Part shown: positions 33,901 to 41,662 of the stretch, one piece after another | Position numbering within the stretch: the first letter of the stretch is position 1 | Layout of the letters: each line of letters begins with the position of its first letter | Assembly (NCBI GenBank): GCA_963846505.1 | Contig: CAWJWD010000004.1 | Location: 744,001-808,000 of the forward strand | Reading direction: 5' to 3' | DNA from: JACVRW01 sp963846505 | GTDB lineage: Bacteria > Actinomycetota > Thermoleophilia > Solirubrobacterales > Thermoleophilaceae | DNA length: 64,000 bases | The notes under the pieces: model-generated | The model's database searches: none | Told to the model about the DNA's origin: nothing | The model's input: only the letters and a program-made list of their open reading frames with translations | Translations under genes and position numbers: made by a program

Positions 33901-34035
33901 AGCGTTCCGGACATGGTCGTCACGGCGCTCGATCCGACCCGTCATCCGCTTCCGCGGGAGGCGTTCGCGCTGGACCGTCTCGAGCAGCCCGCGCCCCGGG
34001 ACCTGCCATCGGCGTCCGTCCGCCACGCCCTCTAG
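30910..34035 (+). CDS. Large GT2-GT4 fusion glycosyltransferase
   Basis: This 1041-residue protein opens with a GT2 domain (LSIVVVAYGKRPYSERCLES, VLVDNASPDDTLELF, ENRNFAGGYNAG, NNDTRVPP and GGFDEGFVNGWEDVDLCLR, about 1-240). A low-similarity middle of some 300 residues follows. The second enzyme, of GT4 type, spans about 555-950 (SILVVNASPPTPDVNSASVR, HAPNVDAVLWLAHEVLPLI, YGAGVKGKVGEAMAFGLPVV). Two sugar additions by one chain are likely. GTG30910 is chosen because it lies just before the first beta strand; TTG30844 is also in frame. Divergent from the GT4 gene at 29.5 kb. Confidence 0.8.
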   Translation: MVPALSIVVVAYGKRPYSERCLESLDAAFGKRLGRDVELVLVDNASPDDTLELFRAWEPRARVLELPENRNFAGGYNAGAAAARGETLVLLNNDTRVPPGALEVLAEQAREPDVGLVGVRLEYPDGRLQHGGFGWRAGTSGLIPYHLFQWDRADLPAARCSFDLDSVTAACIATRRELFCELGGFDEGFVNGWEDVDLCLRVRSRGLRVVYRGDVSVIHDEGGTSGGNYSSNDNVRLFASRWGELLEPDDELLRTVFDAEANPLIDAGVRGARHPRGAELVVEGHLSGLSPEGDEARALLAALEAAGHEPAGRDVADTAVSPRLDVAERERLTAALARPARPLARTVRVEAATEPAWPPPIAPYPARPGGEGLLAVLPAHDLARSELVLDALPHTAVTLLPTACTPMLEALAAEHAPRAELLDPISSEAAFAELASRFDVVLCADSDDVRQRRALVAAATGALPLVLAPGPATAVLGIEAVPAESTALEDVLEKALVRADADEAGSNRDAAGLTDDDSERARRRELVRDRCDLQTIGELAASAARSPSGRAPDPERPSILVVNASPPTPDVNSASVRLRRLLELMLDQGYDVTFVGRDGRDHERQLAELDTLGIEAYATDPERLAARGRAVLAPPLDLEAILAERFHDIAWLVTWHVAEQYLPEVRRHSPLTRVVVDSEDVHFLRELRGAELSDDPAERERAEATRVREQAVYAQADALVAVSEQDATVLSELAPGIPTAVVSNIHDPEPAGPGFEERAGLLFVGSFWHAPNVDAVLWLAHEVLPLIRERLPNVRVRIVGAGAPGPIRALASDGIEIAGQVPDLRPDLESARVSLAPLRYGAGVKGKVGEAMAFGLPVVTTTVGAEGMGIEPGRHALVADDPRAFADAIVEAHERRELWKPLRDAGRELIAARQGREPAARALAELDARLRPRTTYLATPDWGDAASVRAAIEPYVTRFAPSDPVSLTLCTGATGVSPGDAFAAVTAALAEIDRDPTSVPDMVVTALDPTRHPLPREAFALDRLEQPAPRDLPSASVRHAL

Positions 34036-34058
34036 GTTCGCTCGCCCATCAACAAATC

Positions 34059-34089
34059 GGCCCCGGCGCGGCTGCAACCGCCCGGGGCC
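34059..34089. terminator. Hairpin after the GT fusion gene
   Basis: GGCCCCGG (34059-34066) pairs with CCGGGGCC (34082-34089) around a 15-base loop, 23 bases after the fusion gene stop. It could end that transcript or lie in the leader of the next small gene. Confidence 0.4.
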
Positions 34090-34112
34090 CGGCACAGGAG
34101 GCTGAAACTCCC

Positions 34113-34400
34113 ATGCACCGCAACCCTAACCCCGCGGCCGACTCAGGCTGCCCTGCCGAGGACTCCGTCGACGAAGCGCTCCTCGGCCTGCTCATCCACG
34201 ACCACCCGGGCCTCTGGAGCCTCGTCGAGCTGTCTCGCTCGTTGACCTCCAGCGCCCAGACCGCCGCCACCGGCGAGATCGAGACCTGCGACACCGAGGA
34301 CGCCATCGAGCGCCTCCACGCCGCCGGGCTCATCCACCGCATCGGCGGCTTCGTCTTCGCCACCCGCGCCGCGCACACCGCACAGCGCCTGACGAACTAG
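34113..34400 (+). CDS. Small winged-helix-like protein
   Basis: This gene encodes 95 residues. The body (SVDEALLGLLIHDHPGLWSL and CDTEDAIERLHAAGLIHRIG, then GFVFATRAAH) reads as helix-helix-helix-wing, like a PadR/MarR-type DNA-binding domain. ATG34113 is preceded by AGGAGG at a 12-base spacing. No effector domain. Its own terminator follows. Target unknown. Confidence 0.65.
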   Translation: MHRNPNPAADSGCPAEDSVDEALLGLLIHDHPGLWSLVELSRSLTSSAQTAATGEIETCDTEDAIERLHAAGLIHRIGGFVFATRAAHTAQRLTN

Positions 34401-34418
34401 AGCCACACCGCAGCACCC

Positions 34419-34447
34419 GGGGCGCCGCACAGAGCAGCCGGCGCCCC
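34419..34447. terminator. Hairpin terminator
   Basis: GGGGCGCCG (34419-34427) pairs with CGGCGCCCC (34439-34447) around an 11-base loop, 18 bases after the small winged-helix gene and before the convergent glycosidase. The rest of the 130-base gap shows nothing recognisable. Confidence 0.6.
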
Positions 34448-34530
34448 GATCACTCGGCGTCCCCTTCGCAAGCACGTAACGCTCGTACCCCGGCGGCGAA
34501 GGCGCCCGCGTACGGTGGTCGGAGGGCCGC

Positions 34531-35829
34531 TCAGCATCTCCCGAGGGCCACGTCATGCAGCGCCGAGTAGGCGGACTGGGGGATGGGGCCGGGATTCGTG
34601 TTGAACGAACCGGGCCACGCCTGGACGATGCCGTATCCGCCCGAGCCGTCGAGAGCAGGTTCCCAGTCGACGAGCCGGAACACGAAGACGGGGGGCGGAT
34701 TGAACCAGTACTGGCTGACGTAGCAGTAGAAGTACGTCAGGGCGTCCTTCTGCTCTTGGGCGTTGTAGCCGTAGACCAGTGTCTGCGTCCCTGATCTCGG
34801 GGCCGTCGCGTTGCTGATCCCGACCTCCGTGGCCCATACGGGGCGCGTCATCCCGTTCGCGGCCGCGACGCTCTGAGCATCGAAGTAGGTGCCGATCATC
34901 TGCTGGTTGACGTCGTTCTGCGCACAGGGACTCTGCGGCGAGAAGCTTCTGCCGCACTGCCCCTCGGTGACGCCGCGAAACGCGTACACGTGCTGGGCGA
35001 TGGTGTAGTTGGTCTCGCCGTTCTGGACGGTGATGGGCACGAACGCTCTGAGGAACTCCTTGTAGTTCGTTCCCTTGTCGTTGGCCGTTCTGACCGGCGC
35101 GGCCGCGGTGCCGGGAGCCAAGATCTGGGTCGGCTGCCCGCTTAGTGCAGTCGTGCCGTTCAGCGCTTGATAGGCCGGGTGGAACACCTGGCGGTAGAAG
35201 GCCGAGGGGCTGATCCCCTGTCTTATGGGCTGGCCATTCTCATACCGAGTGGTATCCCGCGAGAACGAGATCAGGTTGGGTTCGTTCCACACCTGCACCG
35301 CATCGGGCCGATAGCGCTGCTGCAAGGCGGTCATGAAGTTCTGGAAGGGGCCCAGATTGTCGGGCACGCAGAGCAGGGACATGTGCAGCGTCTCTGGGGC
35401 GGGACTGCCCGCCGGGTTCTTGCACTGCTGCCAGCGATCCTGGTTCACGTCCCATTGCGGCGTACCGGGCTGAACGGCGAATGCGATTCTCAGGCCGCTC
35501 GCCCGGGCCTGCTGGACCTCGAAGTCCAGGTTCTGCGGGAAGTAGGTCTTTCCGGGGCCCTCGCACCAGGGTTGCCCCTGCGCCAATCCGGTGCAGGTTC
35601 CGTTCCACGTGTACTGATTTGGCGTCTCCTCGATCGCACCCCAATAGACCGGTATGAGAGACCAACTCGCCCCGCCCGCCGCCGCGAGTTGCACGTTCGT
35701 CGGGTTCGTGTTCGGCGTGTTCTGGCCGGTGTAGTACCCCAGGGAACCGACGGCCAGCGCCGCGGACGCGCACGCTAGGGAGAGGAAGACGCAAGCAGCA
35801 ATGCTAAGAAATACCCGTTCGATCCGCAT
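34531..35829 (-). CDS. Secreted clan GH-A glycoside hydrolase-like protein
   Basis: The 432-residue protein has a signal peptide (1-26, cleavage near ALAVG). VQVWNEPNL (E183) and PVWATEVGIS (E334) are the expected acid/base and nucleophile glutamates of clan GH-A glycosidases, most like GH39/GH5-type enzymes. Six or more cysteines suggest extracellular disulfides. GC content is clearly lower than in the neighbours and third-position bias is weaker, so recent transfer is likely. ATG35829 is chosen as the start of the signal peptide. No clear ribosome binding site. Substrate unknown. Confidence 0.75.
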   Translation of the reverse strand: MRIERVFLSIAACVFLSLACASAALAVGSLGYYTGQNTPNTNPTNVQLAAAGGASWSLIPVYWGAIEETPNQYTWNGTCTGLAQGQPWCEGPGKTYFPQNLDFEVQQARASGLRIAFAVQPGTPQWDVNQDRWQQCKNPAGSPAPETLHMSLLCVPDNLGPFQNFMTALQQRYRPDAVQVWNEPNLISFSRDTTRYENGQPIRQGISPSAFYRQVFHPAYQALNGTTALSGQPTQILAPGTAAAPVRTANDKGTNYKEFLRAFVPITVQNGETNYTIAQHVYAFRGVTEGQCGRSFSPQSPCAQNDVNQQMIGTYFDAQSVAAANGMTRPVWATEVGISNATAPRSGTQTLVYGYNAQEQKDALTYFYCYVSQYWFNPPPVFVFRLVDWEPALDGSGGYGIVQAWPGSFNTNPGPIPQSAYSALHDVALGRC

Positions 35830-35933
35830 ATCTAGAGCGATTACCCGCCCTTGGCGGCCAGAAACTCCCAAGGCGCTCGATTCCTGGACATCCGGCACGG
35901 TCGAGATCGTGAAGGAGGTGGACGAATCGATGC

Positions 35934-35965
35934 TTGCGTGCAATCCTTGCATGCATGCAAGCATC
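35934..35965. promoter_or_regulatory. Nested palindromic operator upstream of/at the MarR gene start
   Basis: TTGC-GT-GCAA (35934-35943) and the perfect 14-base palindrome TTGCATGCATGCAA (35947-35960) share the TTGC...GCAA half-sites. An outer pair GATGCTTGC (35929-35937) and GCAAGCATC (35957-35965) frames them. This is a strong candidate site for the MarR-family repressor. It could also govern the divergent glycosidase. Confidence 0.6.
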
Positions 35966-36470
35966 TACTGCGGGAACGCAAGTGCCTGGCAGTGCAGTCG
36001 CCGACGCGATGGTCGACGCAGTCACCGCCCAGCTGGGCGCCGTGATCAAGCAGGCGATGCACGGCAGCCAGGGCGCGATGCTCACCGCCCTCGAGGAGCT
36101 CGGGATCACCCTCTCCCAGCTCAAGGCGCTCGGTGCGCTCGAGAACCAGGAGCAGCTTCCGCTCAGCGAGCTCGCCGCCCGCATGCAGCTTTCCCTCCCC
36201 GCCGTCTCGCGCCTCGTCGAGAGCCTCGTCAAGCGCGGCTGGGTGACGCGCGAGGAGGCTCCCGAGGATCGGCGCTGCAAGCTGATCCAGATCACTCCCG
36301 AGGCGCTCGCGACCTACCGCGAGCTTGCCGCGCTGCGGGTCTCCGCCCTGCGCGCCTTCGTCGAGACGTTCAGCTCCGAGGAGCTGGACGCGCTCGCACC
36401 CGGACTTCGACTACTCGCGCAGCGCCCCGAGATCGCCGCGCACCTGACTGAGGAGGTCACCCGCCCATGA
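35934..36470 (+). CDS. MarR-family transcriptional regulator
   Basis: The protein has up to 178 residues. The MarR winged helix is clear: LPLSELAARMQLSLPAVSRL is the recognition region and VKRGWVTREEAPEDRRCKLI the wing with the conserved DRR. It probably represses the efflux gene that overlaps its stop by 4 bases. The start is uncertain: TTG35934 follows the only Shine-Dalgarno (AGGAGG at 35913-35918) at a long spacing, and GTG35982 or ATG36009 would put the palindromes outside the gene. Confidence 0.82.
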   Translation: MRAILACMQASTAGTQVPGSAVADAMVDAVTAQLGAVIKQAMHGSQGAMLTALEELGITLSQLKALGALENQEQLPLSELAARMQLSLPAVSRLVESLVKRGWVTREEAPEDRRCKLIQITPEALATYRELAALRVSALRAFVETFSSEELDALAPGLRLLAQRPEIAAHLTEEVTRP

Positions 36471-38056
36471 CGGCCCGTATCCGCCTGAACGAGGGCAACC
36501 GCCGCTGGTGGACGCTGGCGGCGATGTGCTTCGCCCTGTTCATGCTCATGCTCGACAACACGGTGGTCAACGTCGCGCTGCCGTCGATCCAGGAGGACCT
36601 CGGCGCGTCGCTGTCGGGCCTGGAGTGGACGGTCAACGCCTACACGCTCACCTTCGCCGTGCTGCTGGTCACCGGCGGGCGCCTGGGCGACATCCTCGGC
36701 CGCCGTCGGATGTTCCTCTTCGGCGTGGTCGTGTTCGCGGTCTCGAGCGCGGCGATCGGGCTCTCCCCCAACGCCGGCACGCTGGTCGCCTTCCGCGCGG
36801 TCCAGGGCATCGGCGCCGCCTTCATGATGCCGGCGACGCTCTCGATCATCACCGTCACCTTCCCGCCCGAGGAGCGCGGCAAGGCGATCGGCACCTGGGC
36901 CGGCGTCTCCGCGCTCGCGCTCGCGATCGGGCCCGTGGTCGGCGGCGTGCTGACCGAGTACGTCTCCTGGCGCGCGATCTTCTTCCTCAACCTGCCGGTC
37001 GCCGCCGGCGCTGTCGCGGTGACGCTGTTCTCCACGCGCGAGTCGCGCGACGAGACCAGCAGCCACGCGATCGACTTCCCCGGGATCGTCGCGCTGTCGG
37101 TCTCGCTGACCGCGCTCGTGCTCGGCCTCGTCGAGGGCAACGCCTGGGGCTGGGGCTCCCCCGGCATCATCGCCCTGGGCGTGGTGGCCGTGGCCGGCCT
37201 GGCCGCCTTCGTCGCACTCGAGCCGCGGGTGCGCGAGCCGATGGTCGACTTCACGCTGTTCCGCTCGAAGACGTTCCTGGGCGCGAACGCGGTCGGCTTC
37301 ATCGTCTCGTTCGCGATGCTCGCGATGTTCTTCTTCCTCGCCCTCTACATGCAGAACATCCTCGAGTTCAGCGCCGTCGAGGCGGGCGTGCGCTTCCTGC
37401 CCTCGACGCTGATGATCGTGCTGATCGCGCCGATCGCGGGCCGGCTCGCGGACCGCGTCGGACCACGGCCGCTGATCGCGACGGGCCTCTCGCTGACGGC
37501 GACCTCGATGATCCTGCTGACCCAGATCAACACCGGCACCGGCTACGGCACGCTGCTGCCGGCCTTCGTGATCATGGGCATCGGCATGGCGCTGGTGATG
37601 TCGCCGATGTCGACGGCCGCCATGAACGCCGTGCCGCCGCAGAAGGCGGGCGTGGGCTCGGGCGTGCTGTCGATGAGCCGCATGGTCGGCGGCACGTTCG
37701 GCGTCGCGGCGATCGGCGCGCTGTTCCAGTACCTCTCGCGCAGCTACCTCACCGACCACCTGGCAGGCACGGGGATCGGGGCGGGGCAGCGCGAGCGCAT
37801 CGTCGAGAACCTCGGCTCGGGCAACAACGGCGGCTCGCTCGCCGGCCTGAGCCAGGAGCAGGTGACCCAGGCCACCACGGCCGCCAAGGACGCCTTCATC
37901 CACGCGCTCTCCAACGGCATGTGGCTGTCGGCGGGCGTCTCGGTGCTCGGCGTGATCATCGCCCTTACGCTGATCGCGCCCAAGCGCGTCGAGCGCCCCG
38001 ATCCGGCGCGCGAACCCGAGGCGACGGCCGAGGCGGAGGCGGTCACCGCCAGTTGA
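36467..38056 (+). CDS. MFS drug efflux transporter, DHA2 (EmrB/QacA) family
   Basis: The 529-residue protein has 14 predicted helices. LDNTVVNVALPSIQEDL in helix 1 is the DHA2 motif, and GRLGDILGRRRMF is MFS motif A. It exports drugs or other hydrophobic compounds using the proton gradient. ATG36467 overlaps the MarR stop by ATGA, so the pair is one transcription unit under a repressor. Confidence 0.9.
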   Translation: MTARIRLNEGNRRWWTLAAMCFALFMLMLDNTVVNVALPSIQEDLGASLSGLEWTVNAYTLTFAVLLVTGGRLGDILGRRRMFLFGVVVFAVSSAAIGLSPNAGTLVAFRAVQGIGAAFMMPATLSIITVTFPPEERGKAIGTWAGVSALALAIGPVVGGVLTEYVSWRAIFFLNLPVAAGAVAVTLFSTRESRDETSSHAIDFPGIVALSVSLTALVLGLVEGNAWGWGSPGIIALGVVAVAGLAAFVALEPRVREPMVDFTLFRSKTFLGANAVGFIVSFAMLAMFFFLALYMQNILEFSAVEAGVRFLPSTLMIVLIAPIAGRLADRVGPRPLIATGLSLTATSMILLTQINTGTGYGTLLPAFVIMGIGMALVMSPMSTAAMNAVPPQKAGVGSGVLSMSRMVGGTFGVAAIGALFQYLSRSYLTDHLAGTGIGAGQRERIVENLGSGNNGGSLAGLSQEQVTQATTAAKDAFIHALSNGMWLSAGVSVLGVIIALTLIAPKRVERPDPAREPEATAEAEAVTAS

Positions 38057-38103
38057 CCGGAAGCCCGGTCCGGACGGCGGCGCGCCGCCCGGTCGGGCGC
38101 CGG

Positions 38104-38109
38104 TAGCAT
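38104..38109 (+). promoter_or_regulatory. Possible -10 box of ccr
   Basis: TAGCAT lies 42 bases before ATG38152, leaving a short leader that contains GGAGG (38134-38138). This would be a leadered promoter, unlike most in the window. Confidence 0.3.
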
Positions 38110-38151
38110 CCCTCGCCCTGGGGGGAGAACCGTGGAGGGTTAGAGAGCACT

Positions 38152-39408
38152 ATGGCCGTAGACGTGAGCAAGGTCTCTGAGTTGGACGTGGAACCGGGCA
38201 CGCTGCCCGAGACGATGGCTGCCTGGGTCATCCGCGAGGAGCGCCTCGGCGAGCCCAAGGACGCCTTCCAGCTCGAGGAGATCGAGGTACCGGAGCCGGG
38301 CGCGTTCGAGGTCGTCGTGCGCGTGATGGCGGCAGGCGTGAACTACAACAACGTCTGGGCCGCCCTCGGCCAACCGGTCTCGGTCATGCGCTACGGCGAC
38401 CACCCGGAGTACGGCCACCACATCGGCGGCTCGGACGCCTCGGGCGTCGTCTGGAAGGTCGGCGTCGGCGTCACGCGCTGGAAGGTCGGCGACGAGGTCG
38501 TGATCCACTGCAACCAGGCCTCCTACGAGGACGTCGAGGTCCACGGCCTCGACCCGATGGCCGCCCCCAGCCAGAAGATCTGGGGCTACGAGACCACCTG
38601 GGGCTCGTTCGCCCAGTTCACCAAGGTGCAGGCGCAGCAGCTGCTGCCCAAGCCCAAGAGCCTCAACTGGGAGGAGGCCGCCTCCTACGGCCTCGTCTAC
38701 TTCACCGCCTTCCGCATGCTGATGACCCAGTGCGACATGCAGGCCGGCGCGCGCGTGCTGATCTGGGGCGCCGCCGGCGGCCTGGGCGTGTTCGCGACCC
38801 AGCTCTGCGCGCTCACCGGCGCGCACGCGGTCGGCGTCGTGTCCTCGCCGGAGAAGGGCGAGCTGGTCAAGCAGCTCGGCGCCGTCGACTACATCGACCG
38901 CAACGAGTTCAAGGGCATGATGCGCAAGGGCGGCGAGACGCCGGCCGAGGAGAAGGAGCGCTTCGGCGTCTCGCGCGCGTTCTCCAAGCGCGTCAAGGAG
39001 ATCCTCGGCGACCAGCCCGACATCGTCTTCGAGCACGTCGGGCAGGCGACCTTCCCCACCTCGGTGTTCTGTGTCAAGCCGTTCGGCAAGGTCGTGATCT
39101 GCGCCGGCACCACCGGCTTCAACCTCGACTTCGACGTGCGCTACCTCTGGATGCGCCAGAAGCAGATCATCGGCTCGCACTTCGCCAACGCGTACGAGTG
39201 CACCAAGGCCAACGAGCTGATCGAGGCGAATCAGGTCCGGCCGGTGCTGTGGCGTACGTTCGGCTTCGAGGGAGTGCCGGAGGCGCATCAGCTGATGCGC
39301 GACAATCAACATCTGGGGAAGATCTCGATCCTGGTCGGCGCCGAGGCCGAGAAGCAGGGCAAGACCGAGGACGGTCCGGGAGCGATCTACGCGGAGGTGG
39401 GTGCGTAA
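38152..39408 (+). CDS. ccr: Crotonyl-CoA carboxylase/reductase
   Basis: The 418-residue MDR-family enzyme carboxylates crotonyl-CoA to ethylmalonyl-CoA with NADPH and CO2. AAGVNYNNVWAALG (61-73) and WGYETTWGSFAQF (144-156) are Ccr landmarks; E147 corresponds to the glutamate of the CO2 pocket. RVLIWGAAGGLGVFATQL is the nucleotide-binding motif. It is the key enzyme of the ethylmalonyl-CoA pathway. ATG38152 follows GGAGG. A short gene overlaps its stop by TAATG. Confidence 0.93.
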   Translation: MAVDVSKVSELDVEPGTLPETMAAWVIREERLGEPKDAFQLEEIEVPEPGAFEVVVRVMAAGVNYNNVWAALGQPVSVMRYGDHPEYGHHIGGSDASGVVWKVGVGVTRWKVGDEVVIHCNQASYEDVEVHGLDPMAAPSQKIWGYETTWGSFAQFTKVQAQQLLPKPKSLNWEEAASYGLVYFTAFRMLMTQCDMQAGARVLIWGAAGGLGVFATQLCALTGAHAVGVVSSPEKGELVKQLGAVDYIDRNEFKGMMRKGGETPAEEKERFGVSRAFSKRVKEILGDQPDIVFEHVGQATFPTSVFCVKPFGKVVICAGTTGFNLDFDVRYLWMRQKQIIGSHFANAYECTKANELIEANQVRPVLWRTFGFEGVPEAHQLMRDNQHLGKISILVGAEAEKQGKTEDGPGAIYAEVGA

Positions 39409-39734
39409 TGGTGTGCGTGATGATTCGTTGGGTGGCCAACCCGTTCCGGGGAGACAAGTTCGCCGAGGGCTGGCGCCCGGCCGCCGAGGCCGCGCTCGAC
39501 TTCGGTGCCACCTCCTGGTCCTTCTACCGTGCGCTGGACGGCCGGCTGGACTTCGTCCAGCTGGCGACGTTCCCGTCCAAGGCGCACTTCGAGCGCTATT
39601 GGTACTCGGAGCGCATCGCCGAGGTGCGCACGGAGCTGTCGGGCACCTACCAGGTGCCGCTGCTGCCGGCGTTCTTCGAGATCGTCGGCGAAGGCGTGAC
39701 GGCCGAGCTGCCGGCGGCGACCGCCGAGGTCTGA
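39408..39734 (+). CDS. Small protein coupled to ccr
   Basis: This gene encodes 108 residues beginning at the A of the ccr stop codon (TAATG), so translation is coupled. The sequence (IRWVANPFRGDKFAEGWRPA, then SFYRALDGRLDFVQLATFPS and HFERYWYSERIAEVR) looks like a ferredoxin-like alpha/beta barrel of the antibiotic-biosynthesis monooxygenase type. I know of no firm function next to Ccr. ATG39420 is an alternative start. Confidence 0.6.
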   Translation: MVCVMIRWVANPFRGDKFAEGWRPAAEAALDFGATSWSFYRALDGRLDFVQLATFPSKAHFERYWYSERIAEVRTELSGTYQVPLLPAFFEIVGEGVTAELPAATAEV

Positions 39735-39783
39735 TCCTCCGTTCGCGGGCGCGGACGTCGTTCGCGCTCGTCGGCCGCCGACG

Positions 39784-40356
39784 CTAGGCCGCGGCCGGCA
39801 GGACGACGTCCTCCGGCACCATCAGCATCAGCGCTGTCGGCACGTCGGCGACCGTGAGCTGCTCCAGCAGCGTCGCCTTCTCGGCGCGGCCGGGGACCGC
39901 ACTGCCGGCGAACCCTCCGACGCGCCCATAGGCGGCACGGCGGACCGCCAGGCAGGGCCAGAAGGCGTCGCCGTCGTCGCCGCCCTCGAGGTCGACCGCG
40001 CGCGGGCGGGCGGCGTCGGTCTCGGGCTCGCCGTCGAGCAGGTCGACCAGCGGCGCCAGCCAGCCGTTGGCAGGGACGGCGTCCGGGCGCAGCAGGACCA
40101 CGTGCTCGCCGCGGGCCAGCGCGGCGGCCTGGTCGCAGGCGGGGCCGAAGCCGAGCGGGTACTCGTTGCGCAGCGTGTGCAGATCGCCCTCGACCGTGGC
40201 CAGCACGGCGGCGGTCTCGTCGACCGAGCCGTCGTCGACCACGATCACCTCGAACTCGGGCTCGTCGGGCAGCTTCGCGAGCGCAGACAGGCAGCGGAAC
40301 AGCAGCGGCGCCTGGTCGCGCACGACGACCACGATCGAGACCCGCGGCGCACTCAC
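39784..40356 (-). CDS. Short GT2-family glycosyltransferase
   Basis: The 190-residue protein has a GT-A fold core: RVSIVVVVRDQAPLLFRCLS, VIVVDDGSVDETAAVL and GFGPACDQAAALARGEHVVL. It is about 40-60 residues shorter than usual GT2 domains and lacks a clear catalytic ED/QxxRW block, so activity is uncertain. GTG40356 overlaps the stop of the methyltransferase (GTGA). It is the last gene of the LicD operon. Confidence 0.72.
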   Translation of the reverse strand: MSAPRVSIVVVVRDQAPLLFRCLSALAKLPDEPEFEVIVVDDGSVDETAAVLATVEGDLHTLRNEYPLGFGPACDQAAALARGEHVVLLRPDAVPANGWLAPLVDLLDGEPETDAARPRAVDLEGGDDGDAFWPCLAVRRAAYGRVGGFAGSAVPGRAEKATLLEQLTVADVPTALMLMVPEDVVLPAAA

Positions 40357-40991
40357 GGGCGCCTCCGGGCGACGAGATGGTGGAAGTGCGTGTTGTCCCA
40401 GGGCGACAGCTCGGGCGGATACGGATCGTGGACCTCGACCTCGAACCACTCCCCCATGCGGGCGAGCTCCTCGTCGAGCTGGGGGTAGACGGCGCGGTAG
40501 TGCGCGCCGAGATCCTCGGAGTAGGTCTCGACGACGACCTCCTCCTCGACGCCGAACTGCGCCTTGAGCAGCAGCGACGCGCCGGGGGCGAGCATCGAGG
40601 CGCAGCGCTCGTACATGCCGGTGCGCTCGGCCGCGGTCTCGAGGTAGGTGATCACGCCCAGCGAGAGGATCAGGTCGAAGCGTTCGGGCGTCGAGTAGGT
40701 GCGGGCGTCGCCGACCTCGGTGCTCAGGCGCGGGTGGTCGAGCGCGTTGCCGAGGAAGTCCGGCACGTAGTCGACGGCGTGCACCGAGCAGTCGAGCTCG
40801 GACACGAGCAGGTTGGCGATCACGCAGGTGCCGCAGCCGAGGTCCAGCACGCGCGCGCCGGGCCCACAGAGCTCGTGGATGGCGGCGAGGTCGTAGGGGT
40901 CGTGGCGCGAGTGGAAGCGAGCGGCCTTCGGTCCCTCGACCGACGTGCGGCCGAGCCAGAAGCCGCGGATCGTGTCTGCGCCCGCGTTCAT
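40353..40991 (-). CDS. SAM-dependent methyltransferase
   Basis: The 212-residue class I methyltransferase has GARVLDLGCGTCVIANLLVS as motif I, FDLILSLGVITYLE as motif IV, and SMLAPGASLLLKAQFG. The fold and the C-terminal aromatic-rich DPYPPELSPWDNTHFHHLV suggest a small-molecule or glycan substrate. It starts at ATG40991, overlapping the nucleotidyltransferase stop. Context suggests methylation of the group being built by this operon, possibly an amine or sugar. Confidence 0.8.
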   Translation of the reverse strand: MNAGADTIRGFWLGRTSVEGPKAARFHSRHDPYDLAAIHELCGPGARVLDLGCGTCVIANLLVSELDCSVHAVDYVPDFLGNALDHPRLSTEVGDARTYSTPERFDLILSLGVITYLETAAERTGMYERCASMLAPGASLLLKAQFGVEEEVVVETYSEDLGAHYRAVYPQLDEELARMGEWFEVEVHDPYPPELSPWDNTHFHHLVARRRP

Positions 40992-41662
40992 GCCCAGTGG
41001 TGCGCGATCGGGGCGATCCACTCGAGCGCGCGGTCGTAGTCGGCGGGGGTGTCGATCTCGCGGGCGCGCACGTCGGCGACCGGGATCGGGAGGTGCGGCG
41101 CGAGCATCTCGAAGACGTGGCCGCGGGCGTCGTGGCGGGCCTGGGCCTGTTCGATCGCCGCGCCGGAGAAGCGCAGCAGGCCGGTCCACTCGAGCCCGTC
41201 GCCCTTGCGGCTGAAGGCGGTCGCCGAGCGCACCCCGTCGCGCTGCTCGACGGTCGTCAGGACCGCGTCGGTGGTGTTCGGCGGCGCGACGCCGAGGCAG
41301 GGGCCGTCGGCGACGAGCAGACGGCGAAAGTCCTCGGGATGCACGAGCAGGTCGCCGTCGAGCGAGATCACGTCGCCCTCGGCGCCCCTGCAGCCGAGCG
41401 CGAGGCTGGCCGCGGTGCCGGTCGTGGCGTACTCGTGATTGATCGCGAAGGCCACGTCGCGACGGGCCTGCGAGACCGTCGAGATCACGTCCTCGGCCTG
41501 GTGTCCGACGACGACGACCACGTCGTCGACGTCGCGCAGCATGCGCAGGTGCCAGGAGATCAGCGGCTCGTCGAGCACCGAGACCAGGGCCTTGGTCTTG
41601 CCGAGGCCCAGGCGCCGGCCCTCGCCGGCGCAGTTGATCACCACGCGGACAGGAGCTCGCAC
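40988..41662 (-). CDS. NTP-transferase family nucleotidyltransferase (LicC-like)
   Basis: The 224-residue protein has NCAGEGRRLGLGKTKAL, the nucleotide-binding signature, near the N-terminus, ISLDGDLLVHPEDF as the metal-binding Asp region, and a C-terminal EIDTPADYDRA. This is the fold of sugar-phosphate and choline-phosphate cytidylyltransferases. Next to a LicD gene, a CTP:phosphocholine (or similar) activity is a reasonable guess. GTG41662 gives a 25-base overlap with the HAD gene; GTG41641 or GTG41644 would give a minimal N-terminus. Confidence 0.78.
   Translation of the reverse strand: MRAPVRVVINCAGEGRRLGLGKTKALVSVLDEPLISWHLRMLRDVDDVVVVVGHQAEDVISTVSQARRDVAFAINHEYATTGTAASLALGCRGAEGDVISLDGDLLVHPEDFRRLLVADGPCLGVAPPNTTDAVLTTVEQRDGVRSATAFSRKGDGLEWTGLLRFSGAAIEQAQARHDARGHVFEMLAPHLPIPVADVRAREIDTPADYDRALEWIAPIAHHWA

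Noticed and set aside
35930..36451. Frame starting at ATG35930 with the best Shine-Dalgarno
   Set aside because: After 25 residues it becomes an Arg-rich shadow of the MarR frame. Kept only as a hint of a frame error or a leader peptide.
36314..37903. Open frame of 529 codons antisense to the DHA2 efflux gene
   Set aside because: It is the shadow of a GC-rich gene (His/Asp/Arg-rich, no motifs), while the plus strand shows a perfect MFS protein.
38076..38089. GGCGGCGCGCCGCC palindrome after the efflux gene
   Set aside because: Such short GC palindromes are expected by chance at this base composition, and the loop would be only four bases. Not enough for a terminator call.
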